Shown here piece by piece: positions 15,912 to 23,522 of a stretch of DNA of 64,000 bases. The notes under the pieces are model-generated. The model ran no database searches. It was given only the letters and a program-made list of their open reading frames with translations, and had not been told where the DNA came from. The position numbers and the translations under genes were made by a program. The DNA is from Candidatus Roizmanbacteria bacterium GW2011_GWC1_37_12 (lineage in GTDB: Bacteria; Patescibacteriota; Microgenomatia; UBA1406; GWC2-37-13): assembly GCA_000991135.1 (NCBI GenBank), contig LBST01000001.1, positions 1-64,000 on the forward strand, given 5' to 3'. Each line of letters opens with the position of its first letter. Within the stretch, counting starts at the first letter, position 1.

Positions 15912-16178
15912 TTATTTATACACTTCATCATGACTACCTATATCGACGAGAAGTACTCCATCATCAACATAAGTCAAAACTATCCGCAGATTGCCTTCAA
16001 CGGAAAAACTCCAATCCTCAACCATTTTTCCTTTTAATTTATGAAGCTTTAACGACGGATGATGAGGATTTTCTTGAAAAAGAGTGATTTTCTCTTTTAT
16101 TTTTTCTTTAAGAGAAGGGTTATTTTTTGTTAGTTTCTTAAAAAACTTATCAAAATTTTTCGAAAGATAGACATTCAT
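15912..16178 (-). CDS. RelE/YafQ-type mRNA interferase toxin
   Basis: An 88-aa toxin of the RelE/ParE superfamily, closest in pattern to YafQ/YoeB. It shows LSKNFDKFFKKLTK, then FQENPHHPSLKLHKLKG, VEGNLRIVLTYVDDG and a final DIGSHDEVYK with the C-terminal His expected for ribosome-dependent mRNA cleavage. Its ATG overlaps the stop of the antitoxin gene (ATGA), as usual for translationally coupled pairs. Confidence 0.85.
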   Translation of the reverse strand: MNVYLSKNFDKFFKKLTKNNPSLKEKIKEKITLFQENPHHPSLKLHKLKGKMVEDWSFSVEGNLRIVLTYVDDGVLLVDIGSHDEVYK

Positions 16179-16423
16179 AGATCACTAACAGATAAAAGCT
16201 TCCGGGATTTACCTTTTTTATATTCTTTTATTGCTTTTAAAGTCTTTTTTTCTAAGAGAGCACCCATTCTTATAGTCGGGTATGACTCGACCGCCTCATA
16301 AGCTTCGCGGCTGACAATAAATTTAATGTATCTGGTGACATTATAACCCAAGGTCTTACCTCTTAAAGCTAAGGCTATGACTTCTTCCGGCGTTAGAGTT
16401 ATCTGAATTTTTTGAGTTTGCAT
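16175..16423 (-). CDS. Antitoxin partner of the RelE/YafQ-type toxin
   Basis: An 82-aa protein. The N-terminal strand KIQITLTPEEVIALALRG followed by helices suggests a ribbon-helix-helix-like DNA-binding half; the C-terminal basic segment probably wraps the toxin. It sits directly before the toxin with a 4-nt overlap, and the pair is likely autoregulated. Confidence 0.7.
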   Translation of the reverse strand: MQTQKIQITLTPEEVIALALRGKTLGYNVTRYIKFIVSREAYEAVESYPTIRMGALLEKKTLKAIKEYKKGKSRKLLSVSDL

Positions 16424-16582
16424 ATAGTTAGATATTACTACTTCCTAACGACTTTGTCAATGACCAAATTTCCCTGTTTCATGTTTCTTGTTCTATGTTT
16501 TATTTCAACGTATTTCTTACCTCAATCTTTACACCTGAAGAGGTGGGAATAAGAGGTAGGAATACTTATCAAAAAAAGTAGA

Positions 16583-18412
16583 TTACTTATTCATTGTTAA
16601 AAATATTATCAAAGCTAGTATCCCTATTCCCCACATCCACCAGCTTTTCTTTAAGAATTCAGCAAATTTTGTTCCTTTATCTAATACGCCTTTTCCAAAC
16701 TGATCTTTATATTTTTGTATTGCTTCATCAGCTTTAGTCCTAGCTTCAGATAATAGACCTCTTCCAAATTCAGTCGTCGCTAAACTTTTTACTAAGTCCC
16801 CATTCAATCTTCCGCCAGCTATCAAATAATCACATAAGGCTTGTTTTGCTATGCCTTCTGATTGGACTTTTCTAAATTCAGGGTCTTTTAACTTTTCCTT
16901 TAATGCAACATGTTCATCTACTGTAATTCCTAATTCTACAGGAGTTTTTGTTTCTAAATAAACTGCTATATTTTCTCCTCCACCAGCTTTAAACGCTTCA
17001 TTTAATATTGTCTGAGCTTTGTTTTTATCGGGAGTGTAGAATGTTAACTTTCCTTTAGTTTTTGCTGTTTTCCAAAGATGATTTTGAGCTTTTTCAATTG
17101 CCAAAGCAGCTGTTTTTCCTTGATCTGTTTTATCTTTTTCAGCCTGCTTCGTTGCTTCTTCTTTCCAAATTGTCTTAACTCCATTTAGACTATCTGTAAT
17201 AAATTTTTCCATCGCGTCCTCACCAATATGAGTAACTTCTCTGTAAAATTTCATTTGTTCTGCTTCAAGCAAAGTTTTTGCGTCGGCTAGTTGCCCTTGT
17301 TTTTGTTTAATCTGAGCCTCTATTTCAGCTTTTTTTTGAGGTGTATTATTTGTCTTTTGTTTTTCCAATAATGCATCTAAAGCGTTCTGTTTTTTAATTA
17401 TTTGTTTTTGCAACGGTTCAACAGTTATTTGTAAAGCAGCTATTTCTGCTGGAAGTGCATTATATTCTGCTATATCTGCTTGTGCCTTAATATAATTAGC
17501 ATAAGCAGGTGTTGCATCAATTTTTTTAATTTGTTGATCGATAATGTCTATTTGATCTTGTTGAGTAGTTGCATCTAATCCTCCCCTTCGTAATAACAAA
17601 TCATTTTTTTGAGCTTCTAAAGCACCTCCAACTCCTTTGTTTTTATTAAACATTTCTTTAGTAGTTTTCATTTCGTCTTCTAAATCCTTGAGTTTATCAG
17701 TCTTACTTTTTATTTTTATAAGTTCGGCAGTTTTTGGCGTTAATGCTGTATTAGCGTTATCTAATTCTGTTTCTGCTGCGTCAATTTGGATTTGAGTTAC
17801 TTCAGTTCCTAATTGGGCTGATAATTTAGCTATTTCTAATTCTAGATTTTGAACTGCTGCTTCTTGGGTTAATCTTTTAGTTGGATCCCATCGCGCAGTA
17901 TGAAATTCCATAGCAAGTTTTTTAAAACCAGGCATCTTCATAAGTCCATCAACAAAATTATCAACATTGCCTCCAGATGCTCTCATTTCTTCAATTACTT
18001 TTCCTACAATTGGACTATTTGTTTCTAAAAAAGTGGTTATTTTTGTTCTAAATGCAGCATCAATTGTTCCCTCTTCAACTAAAGACCTCACCGCTTCATC
18101 CTCACTTTTACTTTCATCAAATCTTCTACTTTCATCAGTATTAGTGGGGTTAGTTTTTTCTTGAGTAGTTAAATCTCTTGCTGAACTAAGATTCCAAAGA
18201 GCAACCCGATCAACATCTTCTTTCTTATGAGGTAGGGTTTTTCTAGCAATCACTTCTAGAGAAGCTTCTGATTGACCTACTTGATATCTTGATCTAGCCG
18301 CTTCTAATATTTTATCTGCTGTCGTCGTTCCAGTCACAGCAGTTTCCGGATGAGCCATAACTCCAACTACTGCTTTTGCTGCTTCTGGTGTAAATTGCTG
18401 TTCTCCTGCCAT
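16583..18412 (-). CDS. Large coiled-coil protein with C-terminal membrane anchor
   Basis: A 609-aa protein. Residues ~200-390 form long coiled coils rich in Glu, Lys and Gln (ETELDNANTALTPKTAELIK, KKAEIEAQIKQKQGQLADAK). The C-terminus is a single membrane helix (~588-606, WWMWGIGILALIIFLTM), so the bulk is tethered to the membrane by its tail. No family recognised. The 104-aa gene upstream overlaps its start by one base (TAATG), so the two probably act together. Its codon and residue use (polar, Ala/Lys-rich) differ from neighbouring enzymes. Confidence 0.7.
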   Translation of the reverse strand: MAGEQQFTPEAAKAVVGVMAHPETAVTGTTTADKILEAARSRYQVGQSEASLEVIARKTLPHKKEDVDRVALWNLSSARDLTTQEKTNPTNTDESRRFDESKSEDEAVRSLVEEGTIDAAFRTKITTFLETNSPIVGKVIEEMRASGGNVDNFVDGLMKMPGFKKLAMEFHTARWDPTKRLTQEAAVQNLELEIAKLSAQLGTEVTQIQIDAAETELDNANTALTPKTAELIKIKSKTDKLKDLEDEMKTTKEMFNKNKGVGGALEAQKNDLLLRRGGLDATTQQDQIDIIDQQIKKIDATPAYANYIKAQADIAEYNALPAEIAALQITVEPLQKQIIKKQNALDALLEKQKTNNTPQKKAEIEAQIKQKQGQLADAKTLLEAEQMKFYREVTHIGEDAMEKFITDSLNGVKTIWKEEATKQAEKDKTDQGKTAALAIEKAQNHLWKTAKTKGKLTFYTPDKNKAQTILNEAFKAGGGENIAVYLETKTPVELGITVDEHVALKEKLKDPEFRKVQSEGIAKQALCDYLIAGGRLNGDLVKSLATTEFGRGLLSEARTKADEAIQKYKDQFGKGVLDKGTKFAEFLKKSWWMWGIGILALIIFLTMNK

Positions 18413-18726
18413 TATTTGGTTTTAAAATTTGCTAATTCAGAAAGTTGATCTTTTATTGAGTTTATTTTTTCTGCATCAGTTTGTTCTATATGTTTTTCAA
18501 GCGTTTTATTGACATAATAAGGTTTGAAAATAGAATATTTATCTGCTAATGATTTTAAAAAATTGTTTATATCTTTATCTTCTTTAATATTTTTGCTTTG
18601 ATCTAGAATATAAGCAGCGATTTCCTGACCAAGCTCCGGACTAACATTTTTTCTCGACATTTCGTCTAATAGAATACCTGTGACTTTATTTATAATATGC
18701 TTCTTTTTCTCATCCATACTTTTCAT
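18412..18726 (-). CDS. Small helical hypothetical protein
   Basis: A 104-aa predicted all-helical, charged protein without recognised motif; a second ATG four codons in (MDEKKKHI) is an alternative start. It is coupled to the coiled-coil gene by a TAATG stop-start overlap, suggesting stoichiometric production of both. Function unknown. Confidence 0.6.
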   Translation of the reverse strand: MKSMDEKKKHIINKVTGILLDEMSRKNVSPELGQEIAAYILDQSKNIKEDKDINNFLKSLADKYSIFKPYYVNKTLEKHIEQTDAEKINSIKDQLSELANFKTK

Positions 18727-18804
18727 TATATCAATAATAAAAACATAAAATCAAGGGCAATCGTAGGAGAAAAATTTACGACAGTAGATTTTTAACAGTA
18801 ATTA

Positions 18805-19083
18805 CTATAAATTTGCCTTAGTTTGTGTAAGTTTTTCAATCAACCACATTCGAGAAAGAGTCGTCGGATTAATTCCTTTGGCTTTGGCGATTTCTTCAAT
18901 CTTTTTCTTTATTGACTTTTGAATCCTAATTACAAGTACTTCTTTTTTTTCTTTTTCAATTAACTCTAAGTCTTCCAGAGCAACCTTTTCACCTCTCATT
19001 AACGGAGATGTGTCGTGAGTATCCCAGAAATCAGCTTCCTCGTCTAGCGTTTTAAATGGTGGCATTGGTTTTGGTTTGTACAT
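18805..19083 (-). CDS. brnA: BrnA-type antitoxin
   Basis: A 92-aa protein. It contains MPPFKTLDEEADFWDTHDTS near the start, the hallmark of BrnA/CopG antitoxins, and a ribbon-helix-helix segment (~48-80: VLVIRIQKSIKKKIEEIA, then GINPTTLSRMWLIEKL). BrnA dimers bind the operon promoter and neutralise BrnT. Its 5' end overlaps brnT by 32 nt, so the two are co-translated. Confidence 0.85.
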   Translation of the reverse strand: MYKPKPMPPFKTLDEEADFWDTHDTSPLMRGEKVALEDLELIEKEKKEVLVIRIQKSIKKKIEEIAKAKGINPTTLSRMWLIEKLTQTKANL

Positions 19084-19330
19084 AATATTCTCTCCTTTCT
19101 TTTCGACTCATGTCACGAGCCGAAAAAACATATAAATTTTTGTTATTTTCTTTAGAAACAATTACAATCATCATTCTGCCCTTATTAGTTAAACCATACA
19201 ATTTTTTTCTATCCGAATAAGAATCTATCTCAAATTTCTTATTTTTATAAGCTTCCTCAACCTCATTAACTGTCACATTGTGTTTTCTGATATGGTCTAT
19301 GTTCCATTCATTCCAAATTAGCTTTTTCAT
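19052..19330 (-). CDS. brnT: BrnT-type ribonuclease toxin
   Basis: A 92-aa RelE-fold toxin. The order KLIWNEWNIDHIRKHNV, VNEVEEAYKNK, GRMMIVIVSKE and VFSARDMSRKERREYY matches BrnT, an endoribonuclease that halts translation. The start at 19330 is chosen because residues before it would be encoded by a palindromic promoter region. Toxin-first gene order is typical of brnTA. A second pair lies at 43576-44110. Confidence 0.85.
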   Translation of the reverse strand: MKKLIWNEWNIDHIRKHNVTVNEVEEAYKNKKFEIDSYSDRKKLYGLTNKGRMMIVIVSKENNKNLYVFSARDMSRKERREYYVQTKTNATI

Positions 19331-19360
19331 ATTGTAATACAATGTAATACATAAAGTCAA
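19331..19360 (-). promoter_or_regulatory. brnTA promoter/operator
   Basis: The perfect palindrome ATTGTAATACAAT (19331-19343), followed by a partial second copy GTAATAC, sits directly upstream of brnT. TTGACT on the minus strand (19355-19360) is a candidate -35. Autoregulation by BrnA through this site is inferred from the family. Confidence 0.6.
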
Positions 19361-19385
19361 GTCCATATTATTTTATGAACTTTAA

Positions 19386-19410
19386 GGACAGGATAATATC
19401 CTGTCCCTAC
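19386..19410. repeat. GGACAGGAT palindrome
   Basis: GGACAGGAT/ATCCTGTCC arms followed by CTAC; an intergenic member of the variable-core family. Confidence 0.75.
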
Positions 19411-19434
19411 ATTGTCTATAGACAATACGCTACA
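19411..19434 (-). promoter_or_regulatory. TTGTCTATAGACAA palindromic site (site B)
   Basis: The perfect palindrome ATTGTCTATAGACAAT (19411-19426) plus the flank TGTAGCGTA read on the minus strand. The same composite precedes the RAYT gene (21174-21198), and the palindrome alone precedes a mini-operon (57692-57705). Here it lies about 80 nt upstream of brnT. Confidence 0.6.
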
Positions 19435-19480
19435 AAACTATAGTTTCAGAAGATTACAAAAGCATAAAATTTGCGAAGTC

Positions 19481-20365
19481 TCACTTTATATTTTTCAGCT
19501 CTTCTGCTGCTTTTTCCGGGTCAACGGAATTGACCATAATCCCGGTTGAGAGTTCAAACCCCGCCCTCTCCATGAATCTGGGAATGATTCGTAGATACCA
19601 ATCTTGTGCCTGGACACCCGTAGGGTGACGAGGCTGGAAGATGTAATAATTATAGCCGAAGGGTTTTTTTGAATAATGAGGATTTTCGTTGTGGATTTTT
19701 TTAAGTTTCTGAATCGAAGACTGAAGAATTCCCGCCAGATTTTTTATTTGCGTTTCGTTTAAATTTTCGAATTTGAAATTTAGAATTTGTTTCGGATTTC
19801 GGATTTCGGATTTCGGATTTTCTGCAATCCACATCTCATAACTCCACTCACTATATTCTGGACAATAACTGACAAACTCTCCCTTTTGTTCAACTATATT
19901 GACTATCGGTTGAACTGCTAAAGTATTCGTTGGGATATCGTTTGGAACGACGGAAATCTGTGAGTGAGGATGTATTAATGAAGCCCCGCTTGATAAAGAA
20001 TAGTTATGAAAGATGAAAACTTTGCCTTTTTCTTTTAATACATTAAATCGGTCAATGTATGTTTTTATTATATTTTCTAACTGTTCCAATGAAAAATCTT
20101 CGATGTTTTTTTCATGATCAGGCGAATGGATTATCACTTCGTGAATATCTGTAATAGGATAAAGATTGGGAACTACGCGAACTTGCCAACCTGGTTTATC
20201 GACTTCTCCTCCGCCTATTCGATAGACTTCAGGCGGGGTATCCCCTTCATTTCCTTCGCAAAAAGGACAACGGAATGGTTTGCCATCCATTCCTGTACGG
20301 ACTAAGCGTTTGGGGTTACTCACCATCCAACGATTTTTGGTAACGTCAGAAATGTAATTAGGCAT
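19481..20365 (-). CDS. galT: Galactose-1-phosphate uridylyltransferase family (HIT-like)
   Basis: A 294-aa enzyme of the GalT branch of the HIT superfamily. CPFC (Cys33, Cys36) is the zinc pair, and HPHSQ at 132-136 includes the nucleotidylated His. In GalT this exchanges UMP between UDP-glucose and galactose-1-phosphate; related archaeal/CPR enzymes may use other sugar phosphates or act as ADP/UDP-sugar phosphorylases. The C-terminal half carries an Asn/Lys-rich insert from ATTTCGG repeats (~19790-19822) and an in-frame CACCCGTAGGGTG palindrome at 19615. It stands alone, without galK or galE. Confidence 0.85.
   Translation of the reverse strand: MPNYISDVTKNRWMVSNPKRLVRTGMDGKPFRCPFCEGNEGDTPPEVYRIGGGEVDKPGWQVRVVPNLYPITDIHEVIIHSPDHEKNIEDFSLEQLENIIKTYIDRFNVLKEKGKVFIFHNYSLSSGASLIHPHSQISVVPNDIPTNTLAVQPIVNIVEQKGEFVSYCPEYSEWSYEMWIAENPKSEIRNPKQILNFKFENLNETQIKNLAGILQSSIQKLKKIHNENPHYSKKPFGYNYYIFQPRHPTGVQAQDWYLRIIPRFMERAGFELSTGIMVNSVDPEKAAEELKNIK
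19615..19627. repeat. CACCCGTAGGGTG palindrome in galT
   Basis: 5-bp arms CACCC/GGGTG, translated as part of RHPTGV. Same family as 4684, 27879 and 39882. Confidence 0.6.
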
Positions 20366-20505
20366 AATTATTAAACAGTTAAACGGTTAAAACTTAAACA
20401 GTTAAAAAAACTATTAAACTGTTAAAGATTAAACTTCTTATGTTTAATAATTTAATGTTTAAAAAGTTTTTTTAGGTTTTAACAGTTTAGTACTTAACAG
20501 TTTCA
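20366..20505. repeat. TTAAAC/GTTTAA long AT hairpin
   Basis: About 140 nt AT-rich inverted repeat between divergent galT and pth. The arms contain CAGTTAAACGGTTAAAACTT and their answers AGGTTTTAACAGTTTAG. Confidence 0.65.
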
Positions 20506-20534
20506 TAATAGCAAAAATCTATTATAATTTCCTT

Positions 20535-21071
20535 ATGATCTTAATCGTAGGCCTCGGAAATCCGGGAAAAAAATATCAGAACAATCGCCATAATGTCGGA
20601 CACATGTTTGTTGATTACTCGATTAAAGAATTACGGATTACGGATTACGGATTAAAATTGATTAGAACAGATTGTTTTATGAATAATTCTGGATTATTTG
20701 TTAGTAAATTAATCAGAAATCAGAAATCAGAAATTAATAATTCAATAATTGCGCATGATGATTTAGACATACCATTTGGTAAATTCCATATTCAACAGGG
20801 CGTCGGACCCAAGCTTCACAACGGCCTCGAGTCTATCGAACAAAACTTGAAATCAAAAGACTTTTGGCGGATTAGAATCGGCGTCGACAATAGACCTGCC
20901 CGCCGTAGTCTTGACGAAGGCGGGACTCTCGAAAGGTGGACCGACGGCATTAAATACGTACTCCACGATTTTCTCCCTGAAGAAAAAATCCAGTTAGAAA
21001 AAGAAGTTTTTCCCAAGCTCTACACCCAACTGCAAACCTTCCTAAAAACCCAGTTTTTTCTATCTCTTTAG
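20535..21071 (+). CDS. pth: Peptidyl-tRNA hydrolase
   Basis: A 178-aa Pth that recycles peptidyl-tRNA. GLGNPGKKY (Asn9) and NRHNVG (His19) form the active site with the Asp of AHDDLDIP (~74-81). The family's usual core is shortened: ~35 residues after NVGHMFVDY are replaced by a low-complexity segment encoded by ATTACGG repeats (20630-20657). An in-frame GC hairpin (20899-20924) adds RPARRSLDEGG after the GVDN segment. Both changes are unusual for an essential enzyme, but the catalytic residues are kept. TATAAT at about 20521-20526 precedes the start. Confidence 0.88.
   Translation: MILIVGLGNPGKKYQNNRHNVGHMFVDYSIKELRITDYGLKLIRTDCFMNNSGLFVSKLIRNQKSEINNSIIAHDDLDIPFGKFHIQQGVGPKLHNGLESIEQNLKSKDFWRIRIGVDNRPARRSLDEGGTLERWTDGIKYVLHDFLPEEKIQLEKEVFPKLYTQLQTFLKTQFFLSL
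20899..20924. repeat. CCCGCC-GTAGTC-GGCGGG hairpin element in pth
   Basis: 6-bp GC arms around GTAGTCTTGACGAA. In frame, encoding the peptide PARRSLDEGG. A related element is at 34275-34302. Confidence 0.8.
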
Positions 21072-21081
21072 AGCCTTTTAT

Positions 21082-21116
21082 CAGGCCGATCGGCAACCTC
21101 CGAGGTTGCGGAGGCA
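21082..21116 (+). repeat. REP repeat, left copy
   Basis: 35 nt containing two palindromes: GCCGATCGGC and GCAACCTCCGAGGTTGC. Identical in sequence and orientation to the right copy. Confidence 0.9.
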
Positions 21117-21184
21117 ATGATTCGATAGATATCGAACAAATTTAATTGTTTTGATCTTCTAAATTATTATTGATGTAGCGTATA

Positions 21185-21218
21185 GTCTATAGACAAAACT
21201 AAAAAAACAGAGAATAAT
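21185..21218 (+). promoter_or_regulatory. RAYT promoter with site B at the -35
   Basis: GTCTATAGAC (21185-21194) supplies TAGACA (21190-21195) as the -35 box. After 17 nt, AATAAT (21213-21218) is the -10, ending 6 nt before the ATG at 21225. The upstream flank TGTAGCGTA matches the site at 19411-19434. Confidence 0.6.
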
Positions 21219-21224
21219 TTCTTT

Positions 21225-21875
21225 ATGAAAAGAAAAGAAAAATTTTGTCAAGGAGAAATTTATCACGTCTTCAATAAAAGCATCGCTAATTACGGAATTT
21301 TTAGCAAGATTGATAACGGCCAACAATTTATTAATCGACTTTTTTATTACAATAGCAGTTTAGAACTAGAAGCTTTTTCAAAATTCTTAGAAAAAAATGA
21401 TGATTTTACTTGTGAGAATTTGCTTTTGCCAACAGAATGTTCTTACATAAAATTTTTAGCTTTTAATATTATGCCCGATCACTATCATCTTTTAATAAAA
21501 ATTTTTAAAGATAATATTTTATCTAAATATATGAGCGATTCAGAAAATAGTTTTAGTAAGTTTTTCAATACTAAATATGAACGAAAAGGACCGTTATGGC
21601 AATCAAGTTTCAAAGCAGTCAAGGTCAAAAATAATGAACAATTGCTGCACGTTTCTCGCTATATACATCTTAATCCCACTACAAATAATTTAGTTAATAA
21701 ACCTGAGGATTGGGAATTATCTTCTTACCGCGATTTTATTAACAATCCAAAGATTCTAAAAGAAATTATCACAGAAATTTCTATTAAAGATCCTGAAATT
21801 TACAGGAAATTTGTTGAAAATAGAATTGATTACCAAAAAAAATTAAGAATGATAAAAAGGCTCATTTTAGAGTAG
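21225..21875 (+). CDS. REP-associated tyrosine transposase (Y1/HUH)
   Basis: A 216-aa single-strand DNA transposase of the IS200-like RAYT group. The HUH pair is H86-Y-H88 in MPDHYHLLIK, and the probable catalytic Tyr is Y146 in SRYIHLNP. KGPLWQSSFKAV and the C-terminal EDWELSSYRDF are group hallmarks. RAYTs cut and move REP hairpins rather than classic IS ends. Full length and intact. Identical REP copies bracket the gene, and its promoter carries a palindrome shared with other accessory genes. Confidence 0.9.
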   Translation: MKRKEKFCQGEIYHVFNKSIANYGIFSKIDNGQQFINRLFYYNSSLELEAFSKFLEKNDDFTCENLLLPTECSYIKFLAFNIMPDHYHLLIKIFKDNILSKYMSDSENSFSKFFNTKYERKGPLWQSSFKAVKVKNNEQLLHVSRYIHLNPTTNNLVNKPEDWELSSYRDFINNPKILKEIITEISIKDPEIYRKFVENRIDYQKKLRMIKRLILE

Positions 21876-21892
21876 ATTTTAGGTCTTTGCCA

Positions 21893-21927
21893 CAGGCCGA
21901 TCGGCAACCTCCGAGGTTGCGGAGGCA
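21893..21927 (+). repeat. REP repeat, right copy
   Basis: Identical to 21082-21116 and in the same orientation, 17 nt after the transposase stop codon. Confidence 0.9.
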
Positions 21928-22001
21928 TGTAATAATTTTTGGGATATAGTCAATGTAGTATATCGAGGTAAAAATAGCCTTATAAAAGTCCAAAATAATC
22001 A

Positions 22002-22025
22002 TTTTGTAGGTTATAACCGACTGAC
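22002..22025 (+). promoter_or_regulatory. TAGGTTATAACC site (site A) before the XRE gene
   Basis: TTTTGTAGGTTATAACCGACTGAC, reported as positions 22002-22025 with core TAGGTTATAACC. The final CTGACT acts as -35 box for TATTAT at 22044-22049 (17-nt spacing). Two further copies precede mini-operons at 34148-34171 and 42086-42109. Confidence 0.7.
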
Positions 22026-22048
22026 TAGAAAGAATTATTAGAATATTA

Positions 22049-22068
22049 TACCCCTTATATGAGGGGTA
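22049..22068. promoter_or_regulatory. Palindrome over the XRE start codon
   Basis: TACCCCT (22049-22055) and AGGGGTA (22062-22068) flank the ATG at 22059. This is a candidate autorepression operator, or a hairpin masking the start. Confidence 0.5.
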
Positions 22069-22277
22069 ATTTTTATTACAAAAGACTCGGGGAAAATATT
22101 GTTAGCGCCCGTAAAAAAATTAAGCTTTCCCAATACAAAGTGGCAACTTTATCTGATATTGATCGCAGTTATCTCGCCGAAGTTGAAGAAGGTAAGGCTA
22201 ATCCGTCGGTAAAATTTCTCCTTCGAATTGCAAAAATTCTAAAAATAAAAGTCGGCGACCTTCTAAAAGATTTGTAA
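22059..22277 (+). CDS. XRE-family regulator resembling controller (C) proteins
   Basis: A 72-aa single-domain HTH_3 protein. GENIVSARKKIKLSQYKVAT and DRSYLAEVEEGKANPS, then LLRIAKILKIKVGDLL, match the five-helix fold of phage repressors and of C proteins that time restriction-modification genes. C proteins bind palindromes next to their own -35 box; here a palindromic site lies exactly there and recurs before two small-membrane-protein operons, so it may regulate all three. It is about 130 nt after the RAYT unit. No R-M genes are adjacent. Confidence 0.82.
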   Translation: MRGNFYYKRLGENIVSARKKIKLSQYKVATLSDIDRSYLAEVEEGKANPSVKFLLRIAKILKIKVGDLLKDL

Positions 22278-22315
22278 ACTTCACTTTTTTAATTTAATGA
22301 TATAATTCATTTACG

Positions 22316-23518
22316 ATGAAAGTTCTTTATCTTTACATGTTTCCGCTTTGGGGCAATGGATCGGGTAACTGGTTGAGAAGACTCGTCTACCGCCTTGATG
22401 AACACTATGGTCAAGATTTTGAAGCGATGATCGTCGCGCCGGAGCGAAGAAAAGTCCCGGGAGCAAAAATAAGAACTCTCAAACCTCCGATGATGGGAGT
22501 CTTTGTCGGTAACCCAGAACTTCCCAACGAAAGAAGATATTCAAAAATGTCCAATCTAGACCATGTAAAAATATTTAACTACTATCTCCTTCAAACAGCC
22601 AAAGTAATCGAAAAGTTCAAACCAAATTTAATCCACGTTTTTCATACGGCTTTTTTACCTCCCGTGGCCCGTTCGCTTGCCAACTTATATAAAATCCCAT
22701 TCATTATTACAACCCACGGCAGCGATCTTTATTATTTCAAAGAAGATAACCGTTGGAAAGCCAATGTCCGCGACGCCTCTGTCCGGGCAAAATATATCAC
22801 CGCTAATTCCAACTTCACCCGCGAGTGGTACTTGGATATGTTCGGTCACGATCTTTATAAAAAAATGAAAACTATTCCCTCTGGTATCGGTTATAAAACC
22901 GACTTCAACAAAGACGTCTCCTGGATTGATAAAAAATATAATTTTAAATACGATAAGATGGTTCTCTTTACCGGAAGACTGACCCAACACAAAGGCGTTG
23001 AGTACCTTATTAAGGCCGCCCGCCAAATAAAAGCCGAAGTCGTCATTGCCGGCGACGGACCGGAAAAAAAATATCTGGAAAGTCTGATTGTCAAATATAA
23101 ACTCGTCAATGTCCACATGGTCGGTTACTTTTCTTCCCGCCTAGAAACGATCAATGACTTTTATCTACGTGCCGATGTCTACGTCGCCCCTTCAGTCTGG
23201 AATGAACCGTTAGGACTGGTAATACTTGAGGCCATGTCTCATAATACTCCTGTCGTCGTCTCCAGAAAAGGCGGAGTGACGACAATTGTCAAAGACGGCA
23301 TCAATGGTTTTTTAATCAGACCCCGCTCTCCGGCTCTTATCGTCGAAAAAGTCAATTTACTTTTGAACGACGATAAGTTAAGGTGGAAAATGGGAAACAA
23401 GGCCTACAAAACAGTAATGGAAAAATTCAACTGGACAAAAATTGCCGCCAAATTTTATCACCTTTACGAAAAATCTCTGCAAAAACCAAGGCCTAACGGA
23501 AAAAATCATGTAAAATGA
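22316..23518 (+). CDS. GT4-family glycosyltransferase
   Basis: A 400-aa GT-B fold enzyme of family 4. The N-terminal half has GNGSGNWLRRLV and THGSDLYYF; the C-terminal half has FTGRLTQHKGVEYLI, VIAGDGPEKKYL and the E-x7-E motif NEPLGLVILEAM that contacts the donor nucleotide sugar. TATAAT (22301-22306) precedes the ATG. First of four consecutive GT4 genes, probably building one surface glycan or glycolipid in steps. Confidence 0.85.
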   Translation: MKVLYLYMFPLWGNGSGNWLRRLVYRLDEHYGQDFEAMIVAPERRKVPGAKIRTLKPPMMGVFVGNPELPNERRYSKMSNLDHVKIFNYYLLQTAKVIEKFKPNLIHVFHTAFLPPVARSLANLYKIPFIITTHGSDLYYFKEDNRWKANVRDASVRAKYITANSNFTREWYLDMFGHDLYKKMKTIPSGIGYKTDFNKDVSWIDKKYNFKYDKMVLFTGRLTQHKGVEYLIKAARQIKAEVVIAGDGPEKKYLESLIVKYKLVNVHMVGYFSSRLETINDFYLRADVYVAPSVWNEPLGLVILEAMSHNTPVVVSRKGGVTTIVKDGINGFLIRPRSPALIVEKVNLLLNDDKLRWKMGNKAYKTVMEKFNWTKIAAKFYHLYEKSLQKPRPNGKNHVK

Positions 23519-23522
23519 ATTT

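Larger units (their letters stand above)
21082..21927 (+). mobile_element. RAYT unit flanked by identical REP repeats
   Basis: The transposase gene at 21225-21875 is bracketed by two identical 35-nt direct repeats (21082-21116 and 21893-21927). The left repeat is about 110 nt before the promoter and the right one 17 nt after the stop. This is the layout of REP-associated tyrosine transposase units, in which the protein recognises the REP hairpins. REP-related cores elsewhere in the window (13356, 48903, 51258) are likely dispersed copies. Confidence 0.8.

Noticed and set aside
21082-21927. Reading the RAYT unit as an IS200/IS605 insertion sequence.
   Set aside because: The protein is longer than TnpA of IS200, carries RAYT hallmarks and is flanked by direct REPs rather than distinct left and right hairpin ends.
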